Source of the DNA: Asaia bogorensis
Lineage (GTDB): Bacteria > Pseudomonadota > Alphaproteobacteria > CACIAM-22H2
Assembly (NCBI GenBank): GCA_945901855.1
Contig: CAMDLT010000001.1
Coordinates: 62,001 to 126,000, forward strand
DNA: 64,000 nucleotides
Direction of reading: 5' to 3'
Position 1 is the first letter of the stretch; every line of letters begins with the position of its first letter. A program made the translations under genes and the position numbers. Positions 33,579-43,850 of the stretch are shown here, in pieces. The notes below the pieces were generated by a model that did no database searches, had not been told where the DNA came from, and saw only the letters and a list, made by a program, of their open reading frames with translations.

Positions 33579-34372
33579 GGATAGACCTCGATGCGGCGCA
33601 GGTCTTCGGAGTCCAGCAGCGGCGCCAAGGCCCGGCCGAACAGATCGGCCCATTTGGCGATGCCGCCATGGGTGTCGATCAAATCCTGGCGGATTTCGAT
33701 CAGCGCATGCGGATAGCCCGCGCGTTCGCAATGTTCGCGCATCGTAAAACCATGCCCGTCGCGCGCATCGTAGGGCTGGTTGTCGCCGACCACGACGCCG
33801 CCAAGGCCGCGCAAGCTTGCCATCAACGGCACGGGCAAACGCGGGTCCGAACGCCACAATACACCGACATGCCAGGGCCGAACGAAGCCCTCGAAGACCG
33901 GCGTGCAGGAATGCATCGACACCACCACGGGCACCGCACCGCGCTTGCGAATGCAGGCCAGCACGTCGCGCACGACCGTATGATAGGGCGCGTGCAACGC
34001 CTCGATGCGCATCGTGCGGGCCGCCGCGTCGAGATCTTCGTTGCCAGGTACGGGCGTGCTGTCGGAAACGGCCGGGCACAGGCCCGGATCGTCGAGCCGC
34101 CGGTTGCAGTCGACCACCAAGCGCGAATAGTTGCTGTTCACAAGCGCGCAGCCGAAGCGCCGCTGGAGGATCTCGGCTACGCCCAAAGCGCCGATATCCC
34201 ATGCGATATGGCGATCCCACTCGGCGCGCCCGACGCCCAAATCGCCAAGGGCGCGCGGCACCGCGCGGCTTGCATGGTCGCACAGCAGCACGAGGTTCGT
34301 GGGCGTTTGCGCCGAAACAAGGCGCGCAGCCGGCGCCTCGTCGTCGGCCAAAAGGGAAGAAAGATTCGCCAT
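33575..34372 (-). CDS. N-formylglutamate amidohydrolase family protein
   Basis: 265 residues. Family signatures are LLCDHASRAVPRALGDLGV, RHIAWDIGA, NSNYSRLVVDCNR, VVVSMHSCTPVFEG and ALIEIRQDLIDTHGG, which carry the Zn-ligand His/Asp residues. The named activity releases formate from N-formylglutamate (histidine degradation), but no hut genes are nearby, so another N-acylated substrate is likely. I start at MANLSSL (34372); the open frame upstream is antisense to the glycerate kinase. It diverges from that kinase with 53 nt between. Confidence 0.9.
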   Translation of the reverse strand: MANLSSLLADDEAPAARLVSAQTPTNLVLLCDHASRAVPRALGDLGVGRAEWDRHIAWDIGALGVAEILQRRFGCALVNSNYSRLVVDCNRRLDDPGLCPAVSDSTPVPGNEDLDAAARTMRIEALHAPYHTVVRDVLACIRKRGAVPVVVSMHSCTPVFEGFVRPWHVGVLWRSDPRLPVPLMASLRGLGGVVVGDNQPYDARDGHGFTMREHCERAGYPHALIEIRQDLIDTHGGIAKWADLFGRALAPLLDSEDLRRIEVYP

Positions 34373-34425
34373 GGACGCCTTCAGTATAGCGCTGGCGTCG
34401 GGGGGCCTGCTAGGTTGCAGACGCG

Positions 34426-35670
34426 ATGGAAGAACGCCAATTCTTGCTCTCCATGTTTGCGGCGGCGATCGCGGCAGCGCAGCCCGCCAAGCGAATCGCG
34501 GCGTTTCTGCCGCCCCCGCCCAAAGGGCGTCTGATCGTCGTGGGGGCAGGCAAAGCGTCGGCTGCCATGGCACGCGCGCTCGAAGATGTTTGGCCGGGCG
34601 ATCTCGAAGGACTTGTCGTCACGCGCTACGGGCATGGCGTGGCCTGCCGCCGGATCGAAATCGTCGAGGCAGCGCACCCGGTGCCCGACGATGCCGGCAT
34701 GGCGGCGGCAGCGCGCATGCTGGAGTCGGTGCGGGGGCTTGGCGCCGACGATTTGGTGCTTGCCCTGATGTCCGGCGGCGGATCGGCGGTGCTCAGCAAC
34801 CCGGCTCCGCCCGTGACCCTCGCATTGTTTCGCGCACTCACGTCGGCGCTGCTGAAGTCGGGCGCCAACATCGTCGAAATCAATACGGTCCGGAAACATC
34901 TTTCGGCGATTTCGGGCGGCCGCCTGGCGGCGGCGGCAATGCCCGCACGCGTGCTGACGCTCGGCATTTCCGATGTGCCCGGCGATGATCCCTCGACGAT
35001 CGGTTCGGGCCCGACCGTGCCGGACCCGACGACGCTGGCCGATGCGCGGGCCGTGCTCGCCAAATACGCGATCCGGCCTGCGCCCGAAATCGATGCGCGT
35101 TTGCGCGATCCCGCAGCCGAAACGCCGAAGAATTTGTCCAATGCCGACTACAAGATGATTGCGGCTCCCATCCAATCGCTCGATGCGGCTGCAGCCATGG
35201 CACATGCGGCAGGCTATGCGGTGCATTCGCTGGGCCCCGATCTCGAGGGCGAAGCGCGCGACGTGGCCCTGGACCAGGCGAACCTTGTGCGGGCGATCAA
35301 AGCCGGTCGCGGACCGGTCGCAGCGCCCTGCGTGGTGCTGTCGGGGGGCGAGACGACCGTTACGGTACGCGGCAAAGGTCGCGGCGGGCGCAATGCCGAG
35401 TTCGCGCTTGCACTGTGCACCGCACTTGACGGGCTGGCGGGCGTATGGGCGCTGGCGGGCGATACCGACGGCGTCGACGGCACCGAAGACAATGCGGGCG
35501 CTATCGTTGCACCAGACTCGCTCGCACGCGCAGCCGCCAAAGGAATGTCGGCGCGCGATCGGCTTGCCGACAACGATGGCTACGGATTTTTTGCCGCCAT
35601 CGGCGATCTGGTGAACACAGGACCCACGCATACCAACGTCAACGATTTTCGCGCTATAGTGATCGCCTGA
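34426..35670 (+). CDS. Glycerate 2-kinase (GckA/TtuD, MOFRL family)
   Basis: 414 residues. Conserved blocks are LIVVGAGKASAAMARALE, LALMSGGGSAVLSNPA, NTVRKHLSAISGGRLA, LGISDVPGDDPSTIGSGPTVPDPTT and the C-terminal MOFRL segment (RGGRNAEFALALCTALDG...LAGDTDGVDGTEDNAGA). It phosphorylates glycerate to 2-phosphoglycerate; older records call it hydroxypyruvate reductase (TtuD). It is followed after 20 nt by pyruvate kinase, the order of ttuD-ttuE in tartrate operons, so 2-phosphoglycerate feeds pyruvate via enolase. Confidence 0.93.
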   Translation: MEERQFLLSMFAAAIAAAQPAKRIAAFLPPPPKGRLIVVGAGKASAAMARALEDVWPGDLEGLVVTRYGHGVACRRIEIVEAAHPVPDDAGMAAAARMLESVRGLGADDLVLALMSGGGSAVLSNPAPPVTLALFRALTSALLKSGANIVEINTVRKHLSAISGGRLAAAAMPARVLTLGISDVPGDDPSTIGSGPTVPDPTTLADARAVLAKYAIRPAPEIDARLRDPAAETPKNLSNADYKMIAAPIQSLDAAAAMAHAAGYAVHSLGPDLEGEARDVALDQANLVRAIKAGRGPVAAPCVVLSGGETTVTVRGKGRGGRNAEFALALCTALDGLAGVWALAGDTDGVDGTEDNAGAIVAPDSLARAAAKGMSARDRLADNDGYGFFAAIGDLVNTGPTHTNVNDFRAIVIA

Positions 35671-35690
35671 ACAAAAAGAACGAGGCCGAA

Positions 35691-37106
35691 ATGCGCCGCA
35701 TCTGTGCGACCAAGATCGTTGCCACCTTGGGACCCGCGACAAGCGATCCGAATACCATCGAAGCGATTTTCAAGGCCGGGGCCGACGTGTTCCGGCTCAA
35801 TTTCAGCCATGGCGCGCACGAAAGCCATCGCAAGAGCTACGATCTGTTGCGCGCCCTCGAAAAAAAGACCGGGCGGCCGATCGCCATTTTGGCCGATCTG
35901 CAGGGCCCCAAGCTGCGCGTCGGCACGTTCAAGAACGGCAAAGCGATGCTGGTCGCAGGCTCGATCTTCCGTTTCGATATGGACCCCGAACCCGGCGACG
36001 AAACGCGCGCCCCCTTGCGCCACCCGGAAATTTTCGCGGCCTTGCGGCCGGGACAGCATTTGCTGATCGACGACGGGAAATTGCGCGTCGAGGCGCTTGA
36101 GACGGCGGCCGACCATGCGATCTGCAAAGTGATCGTGGGCGGCGCTATTTCCGACCGCAAAGGCGTCAACGTGCCGGGCACGGTGTTGCCGATTTCGGCG
36201 CTGACCGAAAAAGACCGGCGCGACTTGGATTTTGCGCTCGAACTCGGCTGCGATTGGATCGCGCTCTCGTTCGTGCAGCGGCCCGAAGATATGGCAGAAG
36301 CCAAAAAGCTTGTGCAGGGGCGGGCGGGCGTGTGCGCCAAGCTCGAAAAACCCTCGGCGATCGACCGGCTCGAGGAAATCATCGAACTTTCCGACGCCGT
36401 GATGGTCGCGCGCGGCGATTTGGGCGTCGAGATGATGCCCGAAGACGTGCCGCCCCTGCAAAAGCGCATCGTGCGCGCAGCGCGGCGCCTAGGTCGTCCG
36501 GTCATCGTGGCGACGCAGATGCTGGAATCGATGATTCAAACGCCCACGCCCACGCGCGCCGAAGCCTCGGACGTCGCGACCGCCGTCTATGACGGCGCGG
36601 ATGCCGTCATGCTGTCGGCGGAAACGGCGTCAGGACAGTATCCGGTCGAGGCCGTATCGATGATGGAGCGCATCATTTTGCGCGTCGAGCGCGATCCGCT
36701 TTACCGGCCGATCATGGATGCGGACCATTCCGCGCCCGAAGCGACCGCGTCGGATGCGATCACGGCGGCGGCAGCGCAAGTCGCGCGAACGATCAAGGCT
36801 GCAGCGATCGTTACATTTACAACGTCGGGCTCCACCGCTTTGCGCGCGGCGCGCGAACGGCCCGAGGCGCCGATTCTGTGCTTGACGCAAAACGAGCGCA
36901 CCGCGCGCCGCCTGGTGCTGTGCTGGGGCACGCACACGCATGTGTCGGAGGAGTTCGCGTCCTTCACCAAGATGGTCGATAAAGCGTGCGAGGTCGCCAA
37001 GGCCGAAGGCTTTGCCGATCCAGGCGAGACCATCGCGATCACTGCCGGCGTGCCCTTCGGCACGCCGGGTGCGACCAATATTCTGCGGATTGCCTGGGTG
37101 ACGTAA
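35691..37106 (+). CDS. pyk: Pyruvate kinase
   Basis: 471 residues, normal length. It starts RRICATKIVATLGPATSDP, then RLNFSHGAH and ILADLQGPKLRVG. The catalytic lysine block is CAKLEKPSAIDRLEEII, the Mg/phosphate block is MVARGDLGVEM, and ATQMLESMI with PTRAEASDVATAVYDGADAVMLSAETA completes the barrel. Converts PEP and ADP to pyruvate and ATP. I start at ATG 35691, 20 nt after the glycerate kinase stop; the frame further upstream is a shadow. It converges on dps with 7 nt between the stops. Confidence 0.97.
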   Translation: MRRICATKIVATLGPATSDPNTIEAIFKAGADVFRLNFSHGAHESHRKSYDLLRALEKKTGRPIAILADLQGPKLRVGTFKNGKAMLVAGSIFRFDMDPEPGDETRAPLRHPEIFAALRPGQHLLIDDGKLRVEALETAADHAICKVIVGGAISDRKGVNVPGTVLPISALTEKDRRDLDFALELGCDWIALSFVQRPEDMAEAKKLVQGRAGVCAKLEKPSAIDRLEEIIELSDAVMVARGDLGVEMMPEDVPPLQKRIVRAARRLGRPVIVATQMLESMIQTPTPTRAEASDVATAVYDGADAVMLSAETASGQYPVEAVSMMERIILRVERDPLYRPIMDADHSAPEATASDAITAAAAQVARTIKAAAIVTFTTSGSTALRAARERPEAPILCLTQNERTARRLVLCWGTHTHVSEEFASFTKMVDKACEVAKAEGFADPGETIAITAGVPFGTPGATNILRIAWVT

Positions 37107-37113
37107 AGCCGAG

Positions 37114-37581
37114 CTAGGCGAGCTGGGCACGCAGCATCCAGGCGGTCTTGCCGTGCTCGGTCATCCGCTCGACCATCAGATCGCCCGATTCCGCATCGCC
37201 CGCCGCTTCGACGATGTCCTTGGTTTCGCGCGCGAGCTTGGCCAGCGCCTCGTGGCCCAGCAACAGCTCCTCGACCATCTTGGCAGCTTTTGGCGTTCCG
37301 GTCTGCTCGTCGACGACCGACAATTTCTTGAATTGCGCGAAGCTGCCGGGTGCTGCAAAGCCCAGCGCGCGAATGCGCTCGGCGATTTCGTCGATCGCAC
37401 TGCCCAGCGCTTCGTACTGGCTGCCGAACTGCGCGTGCAAGGGCGCGAACAGCGGGCCCTCGACGTTCCAATGGAAGCTTTGCGTTTTCACGTAGAGCAT
37501 GTAGCTCGACGCGAGCACCTTGCCGAGCGCTTCGGCCGCCGTTTTGCGTGCGCCTTCCTTGATGCCAATATCGACTTTCAT
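37114..37581 (-). CDS. dps: Dps-type ferritin-like DNA-protection protein
   Basis: 155 residues. Dps ferroxidase ligands appear at the expected spacing: H37, H49, D64 and E68 (SFHWNVEGPLFAPLH; SAIDEIAERI). The protein forms a dodecamer that oxidises and stores iron using H2O2 and protects DNA. Shine-Dalgarno AAAGGAG precedes the ATG. Upstream is a well-formed promoter with an iron-regulator-like palindrome (see 37615-37643), so iron or peroxide control is likely. Confidence 0.95.
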   Translation of the reverse strand: MKVDIGIKEGARKTAAEALGKVLASSYMLYVKTQSFHWNVEGPLFAPLHAQFGSQYEALGSAIDEIAERIRALGFAAPGSFAQFKKLSVVDEQTGTPKAAKMVEELLLGHEALAKLARETKDIVEAAGDAESGDLMVERMTEHGKTAWMLRAQLA

Positions 37582-37614
37582 GCGCTTTCGCTCCTTTTAA
37601 ACTCGACCGAAAAT

Positions 37615-37643
37615 ACCTTAGAATCATTCTAAAAAATGGTCAA
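37615..37643 (-). promoter_or_regulatory. dps promoter with overlapping Irr/Fur-family-like operator
   Basis: Read on the minus strand: -35 TTGACC (37643-37638), 17-nt spacer, -10 TAAGGT (37620-37615). A perfect 7-1-7 palindrome, TTAGAATCATTCTAA (37618-37632), covers part of the -10 and spacer. It resembles the AT-rich palindromic sites of Fur-superfamily regulators, especially the Irr (ICE) motif of alphaproteobacteria. Bound protein would block RNA polymerase. Confidence 0.7.
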
Positions 37644-37649
37644 GGTCAT

Positions 37650-38414
37650 CTAAACATAAACCAATTCGACGATCCCTAAGCTGTTGAAATCGGCAATGAA
37701 CTTGCCGGGCTTGGTCGCCGCAAACGGGACGATGCAAGAGCCCGTCGTGACGATGGCGCCTGCTTGGAGCGCGGCCCAGGGCGGCGGATTATTGGCAAGA
37801 AAAACGAGGGCTGCAAACGGATCGCCCAGGATCTCGCTGCCCGTTCCAGACGCAACAAGTGCGCCGTCCATCGACAGCGTCAACTTGTGCGCGGCAAGAT
37901 CGAGCTTCCGCCAGTTGCTTGTGCCCGCGCCATAGACAAAGCCGCCGCTGGCCATGCAGTCGGCAAAGCTGCCGTAGGGCGTGGGGTTCGCCTGACGTGT
38001 GTCGAAAATTTCGATCGCGGGGTGCAGACTAGCGACAGCGTTTGCAACCTCGTCGCGCGAATAGGGCGCGTCGCGCTTGGGAAGATCCGCGCCAAGCTTG
38101 AACGCGAATTCGCATTCGAGCTTGGGCGCGACGAATTCCGCAAGTTTCCAGCGCGCGGGGGTTGGCTCGAACCATGGCGCCAGCAGCGCGCCCGACGTGA
38201 CCGCCGGGATGCCCGATTTTTCCTGTTGGGCCGCCAGCATGTTTCCGACTTTCCAGCCGGGCACGGCGCCACCGACCAAGCGCGCCATTGCCGCTTGCAC
38301 GCCGTAGGCATCGGCGGCGCTCGACGGCGCATTGCCGGGCCACGCGACTTTTGCGGCCGATTTGCGCGCAGCAAACAGAGCTGCACCGGCGGCATTTGCA
38401 TCGAACGCAGTCAT
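37650..38414 (-). CDS. 2-oxopent-4-enoate hydratase-like (FAH superfamily) protein
   Basis: 254 residues. The sequence follows the 2-keto-4-pentenoate hydratase/oxalocrotonate decarboxylase family: AYGVQAAMARLVGGAVPGWKVGN, the acidic metal site PKLECEFAFKLG, LHPAIEIFDTR, and LGDPFAALVFLAN with the closing IVTTGSCIVPFAATKPGKFIADFNSLGIVELVYV. These enzymes add water to 2-hydroxy-dienoates in meta-cleavage pathways. No other aromatic-cleavage genes are here. Its ATG (38414) overlaps the ABC exporter stop (ATGA), and it ends the four-gene minus operon. The substrate is uncertain. Confidence 0.88.
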   Translation of the reverse strand: MTAFDANAAGAALFAARKSAAKVAWPGNAPSSAADAYGVQAAMARLVGGAVPGWKVGNMLAAQQEKSGIPAVTSGALLAPWFEPTPARWKLAEFVAPKLECEFAFKLGADLPKRDAPYSRDEVANAVASLHPAIEIFDTRQANPTPYGSFADCMASGGFVYGAGTSNWRKLDLAAHKLTLSMDGALVASGTGSEILGDPFAALVFLANNPPPWAALQAGAIVTTGSCIVPFAATKPGKFIADFNSLGIVELVYV

Positions 38415-40114
38415 ACGGATCCCTCCAGCATGCGCACATGGCCGCCGCGCTTGACGTCGATGCGGCGGGTAAAAAGGGTCGCGACCTGTTTGCGGTGCGA
38501 GACGCAAATCATCGTCTTCTCGGGGAAATCTTCGAGCAGGCGCTGCAGCATGAACATCTCCGTATCTTCGTCGAGCGAGGCCAGCGTCTCGTCGAGGATG
38601 AGGCAAGGCGCGTCCGTCAACAGCGCGCGCGCAAACGCCAGACGCTGCTGCTCGCCGCCCGAAAACGGCTCCCCCTTGTCGCCCACCGTCGCCCGCAGGC
38701 CCGCAGGCTCGGCCGCAATGCGCTTGTCCATGCGCACGCGCTCGAGCGTTTTTTGCCAGACCGTATCGGCCAGGTGGCGGTGGATCGCGACATTGTCCTC
38801 GACATTGCCCGACACGAACGCGGTCGCGGCACGCGCGAAGAAAAACAGGCGCTTGCGGTCGGTAAGACTCATGGTGGTGACGTCTCGCCCGTCGACCGTT
38901 ACGCGACCCGAAGACGGCCGGTGCATGCCCAGCAGCATGAAAATCAGCGTCGTCTTGCCGGCCCCCGAATCGCCGAACAGTCCAATCTTGTCGCCGGGCC
39001 GGATGGTCAGCGAAAACGGATGCAGCAAGATTTCGCCGCGATCGGAAAGGAGGCCGACTTCCTCGAAGCGAATCTCCCCGAACGTCGCCGCCGGACGCTG
39101 CGCCTTTTGCGCCAGCACGTCGTCGAGCCCGTCGGTCGACGCCGAAATGCGCTGAAGGGCGAGGCGCGCATCGTTGATCATCGGCCAGGCTTCGCCGATG
39201 CGGCTGAGATTGGGGAAAATCAGCATCGTGTAGTAGGCGAAAATCAAAAATTTGCCGATCGGCGGCGGTCCGTCTGCTGACATCACGAATAGCAGTACGA
39301 GGCACACGGCCGCCGACATGCCGATCACAAACTCGACCAGCCCGTGGTAAAGCGCATGGCGTCGCCACAAAAGTTTGTTCATGCCCATCAGGCGACGCGC
39401 GCCCGCGATGAGGCGCACGAAATAGATCGAGCCGAGCCCGGTAAATCGAAGATCGAGATTCTTCTGGTAGAGCGAAGCGAGGTAGCCAAGGTAGCTCTGG
39501 TCGAGCCCCATTTTCACGATGTATTTTTTCTTGCGCCAATTGGCGTAGATCGCGATGCCGCAGGCCAGCAGCGCGATCTCGATCAGCAAAATGTAGAACA
39601 GCCATTTTTCGATGAAGAAAATTACGACCAGCATCAGGGCGATCTGCAAGACGGCAACGCCCGCATGGACGAGCGCTTCGCGCAGCAGGCGCTGTACGGC
39701 TTCGAGGTCGCCGGCCGCCGCGGCCAGCACGCCGCCCGCCCCCATCTTCGAGAGTTTGGCGTACGGCCCGCGCAGTAGATTGAGCGCGATCGACCCGCGG
39801 ATCGAGCGGATGATGCGCTCCGACAAAGCCGAGGTGCGGTATTCGGACAGCAAAAAGAAAACGAAGACCAAAACTTCGATCGCCAAAATGAGCCCGACAT
39901 AGAACCACACGCGGTTGCCGTCGCCAACTAGCGAAATTTCGAGCGCATGCAGCCAGCTGTTTTGCCGGGCGCCGTCGATCAAAGCGTTGATCGGCAGCGG
40001 GCGCACGACGACGGCGACCGATTGGACGCATGCGATCGCGAAGATCGCCAGCAGCGCGATGTGCCAGCGCGGATCGTGTTTCTTTAGCAGCGCATCGATT
40101 TCACGGATGAACAT
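38411..40114 (-). CDS. ABC exporter half-transporter (permease-ATPase fusion)
   Basis: 567 residues: six membrane helices in ~1-310 and a nucleotide-binding domain from ~345. Walker A is GDSGAGKTT (~380-388), signature FSGGEQQRLAFARALL, Walker B CLILDETLASLD with catalytic Glu, and H-loop ICVSHRKQ. The Q-loop is odd: where a Gln is expected the sequence reads FFFARAATAFVSGN, with Arg at that place. It should act as a homodimer; the substrate is unknown. I start at MFIREID (40114), overlapping the PanE-like gene by 14 nt. Operon context with keto-acid enzymes suggests export of a metabolite, but this is speculative. Confidence 0.9.
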   Translation of the reverse strand: MFIREIDALLKKHDPRWHIALLAIFAIACVQSVAVVVRPLPINALIDGARQNSWLHALEISLVGDGNRVWFYVGLILAIEVLVFVFFLLSEYRTSALSERIIRSIRGSIALNLLRGPYAKLSKMGAGGVLAAAAGDLEAVQRLLREALVHAGVAVLQIALMLVVIFFIEKWLFYILLIEIALLACGIAIYANWRKKKYIVKMGLDQSYLGYLASLYQKNLDLRFTGLGSIYFVRLIAGARRLMGMNKLLWRRHALYHGLVEFVIGMSAAVCLVLLFVMSADGPPPIGKFLIFAYYTMLIFPNLSRIGEAWPMINDARLALQRISASTDGLDDVLAQKAQRPAATFGEIRFEEVGLLSDRGEILLHPFSLTIRPGDKIGLFGDSGAGKTTLIFMLLGMHRPSSGRVTVDGRDVTTMSLTDRKRLFFFARAATAFVSGNVEDNVAIHRHLADTVWQKTLERVRMDKRIAAEPAGLRATVGDKGEPFSGGEQQRLAFARALLTDAPCLILDETLASLDEDTEMFMLQRLLEDFPEKTMICVSHRKQVATLFTRRIDVKRGGHVRMLEGSV

Positions 40115-41030
40115 GGTTGCGACCCTGCGCGTACGGCGCCAGCACTGCAAGCAGCGCCGCGTGCGCGGGGGCAGCGAGCCCGTGGCCGCGCGCGAGGCGC
40201 ACGACTGTGCCCGAGAGCCACGGAAGCTCCAGTTTGGCGCCGCGCTCCAGATCGTGCAGCATAGAGGCCTTCATGCCGTCGGGCAGCGCGCCGATTTGCG
40301 CCAGCGTTTTGTCGAGCGCGTCGGCGGGCAGATCGATTTTTTCGGCGCGCGCGACGGCGATGGCTTCGGCCACCAGCGTTGCGACCAGTTCGCGCGTTTC
40401 GTCGATGGGCCACAAGGCGCCCTTGGATAGGCGCGTAGCCGCCGTCACCGCCGAAAAGGCCGAGAGAAATACAAATTTCAGCCAGATCGTCTGCGCGATA
40501 TCGGGGCTGTGCACGGCGTCGATGCCGGCTGCTTTGGCCTGTTCCACGAACGCTGCCGCCGTTTTGTTTTCCGGATCGCCAAACGCGCCCAGCGAAATGC
40601 GCGCGAGTGCGCCCGTGTGGCGGATCGTACCGGGGGCGGCGATGGTCGTTGCGATATGCGCAACACCGCCCAGCACGCGCGTGGCGCCGAAGGCGGCGGC
40701 CAGCATCCGGGGCGAATCGATGCCGTTCTGCAGCGTGACGATATGCGTCTCGGGCCCGACCAACGGTTTGATCTGCGCGACCGTGCTTTCCACGTCCCAC
40801 ATCTTAACCGCCAGCAGCACGATGTCGGCAGGGCCGATGGCGGCCGGATCCGCTTCGGCACGGATCTTCTGGCGCAGATTTCCGAGTTGGGATTCGACGA
40901 CCAATCCGTTGGCACGGATCGAGGCAAGATGCGCGCCGCGCGCAATCAGCGCCACGTCCGCGCCCGCCGCTGCCAGCCGCGCACCAAAATAGCCGCCGAC
41001 CCCGCCGGCTCCGACAAATACGATTTTCAC
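40101..41030 (-). CDS. Ketopantoate reductase family protein (PanE/ApbA-like)
   Basis: 309 residues from a GTG start. The N-terminal VGAGGVGGYFGARLAAAG binds NADPH; LLAVKMWDVESTV and TLQNGIDSPRML are typical strands; the catalytic Lys lies in IWLKFVFLSAFSAVTAATR and the substrate pocket in KASMLHDLERGAKLELPWLSG. It reduces a 2-keto acid such as ketopantoate. As many genomes carry several PanE paralogues, the role in pantothenate synthesis is not certain. It overlaps the exporter gene and follows the aminotransferase by 19 nt. Confidence 0.92.
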   Translation of the reverse strand: MKIVFVGAGGVGGYFGARLAAAGADVALIARGAHLASIRANGLVVESQLGNLRQKIRAEADPAAIGPADIVLLAVKMWDVESTVAQIKPLVGPETHIVTLQNGIDSPRMLAAAFGATRVLGGVAHIATTIAAPGTIRHTGALARISLGAFGDPENKTAAAFVEQAKAAGIDAVHSPDIAQTIWLKFVFLSAFSAVTAATRLSKGALWPIDETRELVATLVAEAIAVARAEKIDLPADALDKTLAQIGALPDGMKASMLHDLERGAKLELPWLSGTVVRLARGHGLAAPAHAALLAVLAPYAQGRNHVHP

Positions 41031-41049
41031 GCTTGCGTTCCTTGCATCG

Positions 41050-42306
<1,257 letters not shown>

Positions 42307-42413
42307 TTAACCCCACCGCAGGCCGTGTGCAATCGCCTTGACCTTCCCCAAGGGGGAAGCGGCAGAAGAATTGTCCGCGCACAATCCGGGCGCGCCAAAG
42401 CGGGAGAAAAACG

Positions 42414-42761
42414 ATGCGCCGAATTGCCACCGCCATCTTTTTGGCGGCAACGCTGGTCGGGGGGGCTGCTCTTGCCCAGCATGCGGGCCATGGAAACGCG
42501 ACGGGCGGGAATGCGTCCACACGCGCCTATCGCGCCGCGAACGACAAAATGCACAAGGAAATGGATATCCGATACAGCGGCGATGCCGACAAGGATTTTG
42601 TCGCGGGCATGATCGCGCACCATGACGGCGCTGTCGCGATGGCCAAGATCGTGCTGCAATACGGCAAGGATGCGGAGATCAAGGCGCTCGCGACCAACAT
42701 CATTCGCGAGCAGGAAAAAGAAATTGCGCAAATGCGGGCGTGGCAGGCGCGCAATCGGTAA
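42414..42761 (+). CDS. Exported DUF305 protein (CopM-like, metal-binding)
   Basis: 115 residues with a Sec signal peptide (1-21, cleavage ALA-Q). The mature start QHAGHGN is His-rich and the DUF305 core is present: [26 protein letters not shown], with H69-H70, then [15 protein letters not shown]. The family includes periplasmic copper-binding CopM, so a metal-chaperone role is plausible. It is divergent from aatA. The next gene starts 40 nt downstream. Confidence 0.92.
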   Translation: MRRIATAIFLAATLVGGAALAQHAGHGNATGGNASTRAYRAANDKMHKEMDIRYSGDADKDFVAGMIAHHDGAVAMAKIVLQYGKDAEIKALATNIIREQEKEIAQMRAWQARNR

Positions 42762-42801
42762 ACTGGGCGCATCGCCTCGATTCGCAGACAGGGTCCGTCG
42801 C

Positions 42802-43782
42802 ATGCGCGCTGCCGTTTATTCTTCGTTCGGGCCTGCTTTTGAAGTTTTGTCGATCGCCATTCTGCCCGACCCGGTGCCGGGGCCGGGCGAGGTTCGCGTC
42901 AAGCTGATGGCGTCGGGCGTCAACCCGTCCGACGTCAAATCGCGCGCGCTCGCCACGCGCAATGCCGTTTACTCGCGCGTCATTCCGCATTCCGACGGGG
43001 CGGGCATCGTCGATGCGGTGGGTGAAAATGTCGATCCGGGACGCGTGGGCGCGCGCGTCTGGGTGTTCAACGCGCAATGGCAGCGCGCCGACGGCACGGC
43101 CGCCGAGTATGTCTGCGTACCGGCCGAACTGGCGCCGGCGTTGCCGTCGAACGCGGATTTCGACACGGGCGCTTGTCTTGGCATACCGGCGCTCACCGCA
43201 TGGCGCGCGGTTACGATGAATGGCGGCGTGCGCGAGCGCCGTGTGCTCGTCACCGGCGGTGCTGGGGCCGTGGGCCATGCCGCCATTCAGATCGCCAAAT
43301 ACGAAGGGGCAACCGTCTACGCGACCGTCTCTTCGCCCGAAAAAGCTGCGATCGCGCGTGCGGCTGGGGCCGACGCCACGATCGACTACAAGACGGAAGA
43401 CGTGGCCGCGCGTATCCGCGAGATCACCAAAGGCGAGGGCGTCGACCGTGTTATCGACATGGATGTTGCGGCCAACGGTGCCGTCGTCGCCGCGTCGCTG
43501 AAGTCGGGCGGAACGGCCGTTGTTTACGGCTCGGGCAAGCCCGATTTCCAGCTGCCTTTCATGCCCTTGATCGCGAAGAATCTGACCTATGCGTTTCTCA
43601 TCATGTACGAACTGACGCCCGCCCAACGCCGCGACGGCTGCGCTTACGTCAATTCGCGTATCGCGATGGGCCATCTCAAAATGCCGATCGCCGCGCGCTT
43701 TCCCTTGGCCGACATCGCCAAAGCGCACGAGGCGGTCGAAAGCGGCAAAACGATTGGGAACGTGGTTGTCGCGTTGATTTGA
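42802..43782 (+). CDS. NADPH:quinone reductase, zinc-independent MDR family
   Basis: 326 residues. The MDR N-domain (MRAAVYSSFGPAFEVL...GEVRVKLMASGVNPSDVKSR) is followed by the Rossmann motif VLVTGGAGAVGHAAIQIAKYEGA (~150) and the quinone reductase-like YGSGKPDFQLPF. Zinc-ligand cysteines are absent. It reduces quinones or enones with NADPH, protecting against electrophiles. I start at ATG 42802; the upstream frame is a shadow of the DUF305 gene. It may be cotranscribed with that gene. Confidence 0.92.
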   Translation: MRAAVYSSFGPAFEVLSIAILPDPVPGPGEVRVKLMASGVNPSDVKSRALATRNAVYSRVIPHSDGAGIVDAVGENVDPGRVGARVWVFNAQWQRADGTAAEYVCVPAELAPALPSNADFDTGACLGIPALTAWRAVTMNGGVRERRVLVTGGAGAVGHAAIQIAKYEGATVYATVSSPEKAAIARAAGADATIDYKTEDVAARIREITKGEGVDRVIDMDVAANGAVVAASLKSGGTAVVYGSGKPDFQLPFMPLIAKNLTYAFLIMYELTPAQRRDGCAYVNSRIAMGHLKMPIAARFPLADIAKAHEAVESGKTIGNVVVALI

Positions 43783-43850
43783 CGGTCCGCCGCCAATATC
43801 TCGAAACAAAGCCATGCAAAAAGAGGCCATGTGCGTGCCGTTCGCGCACG

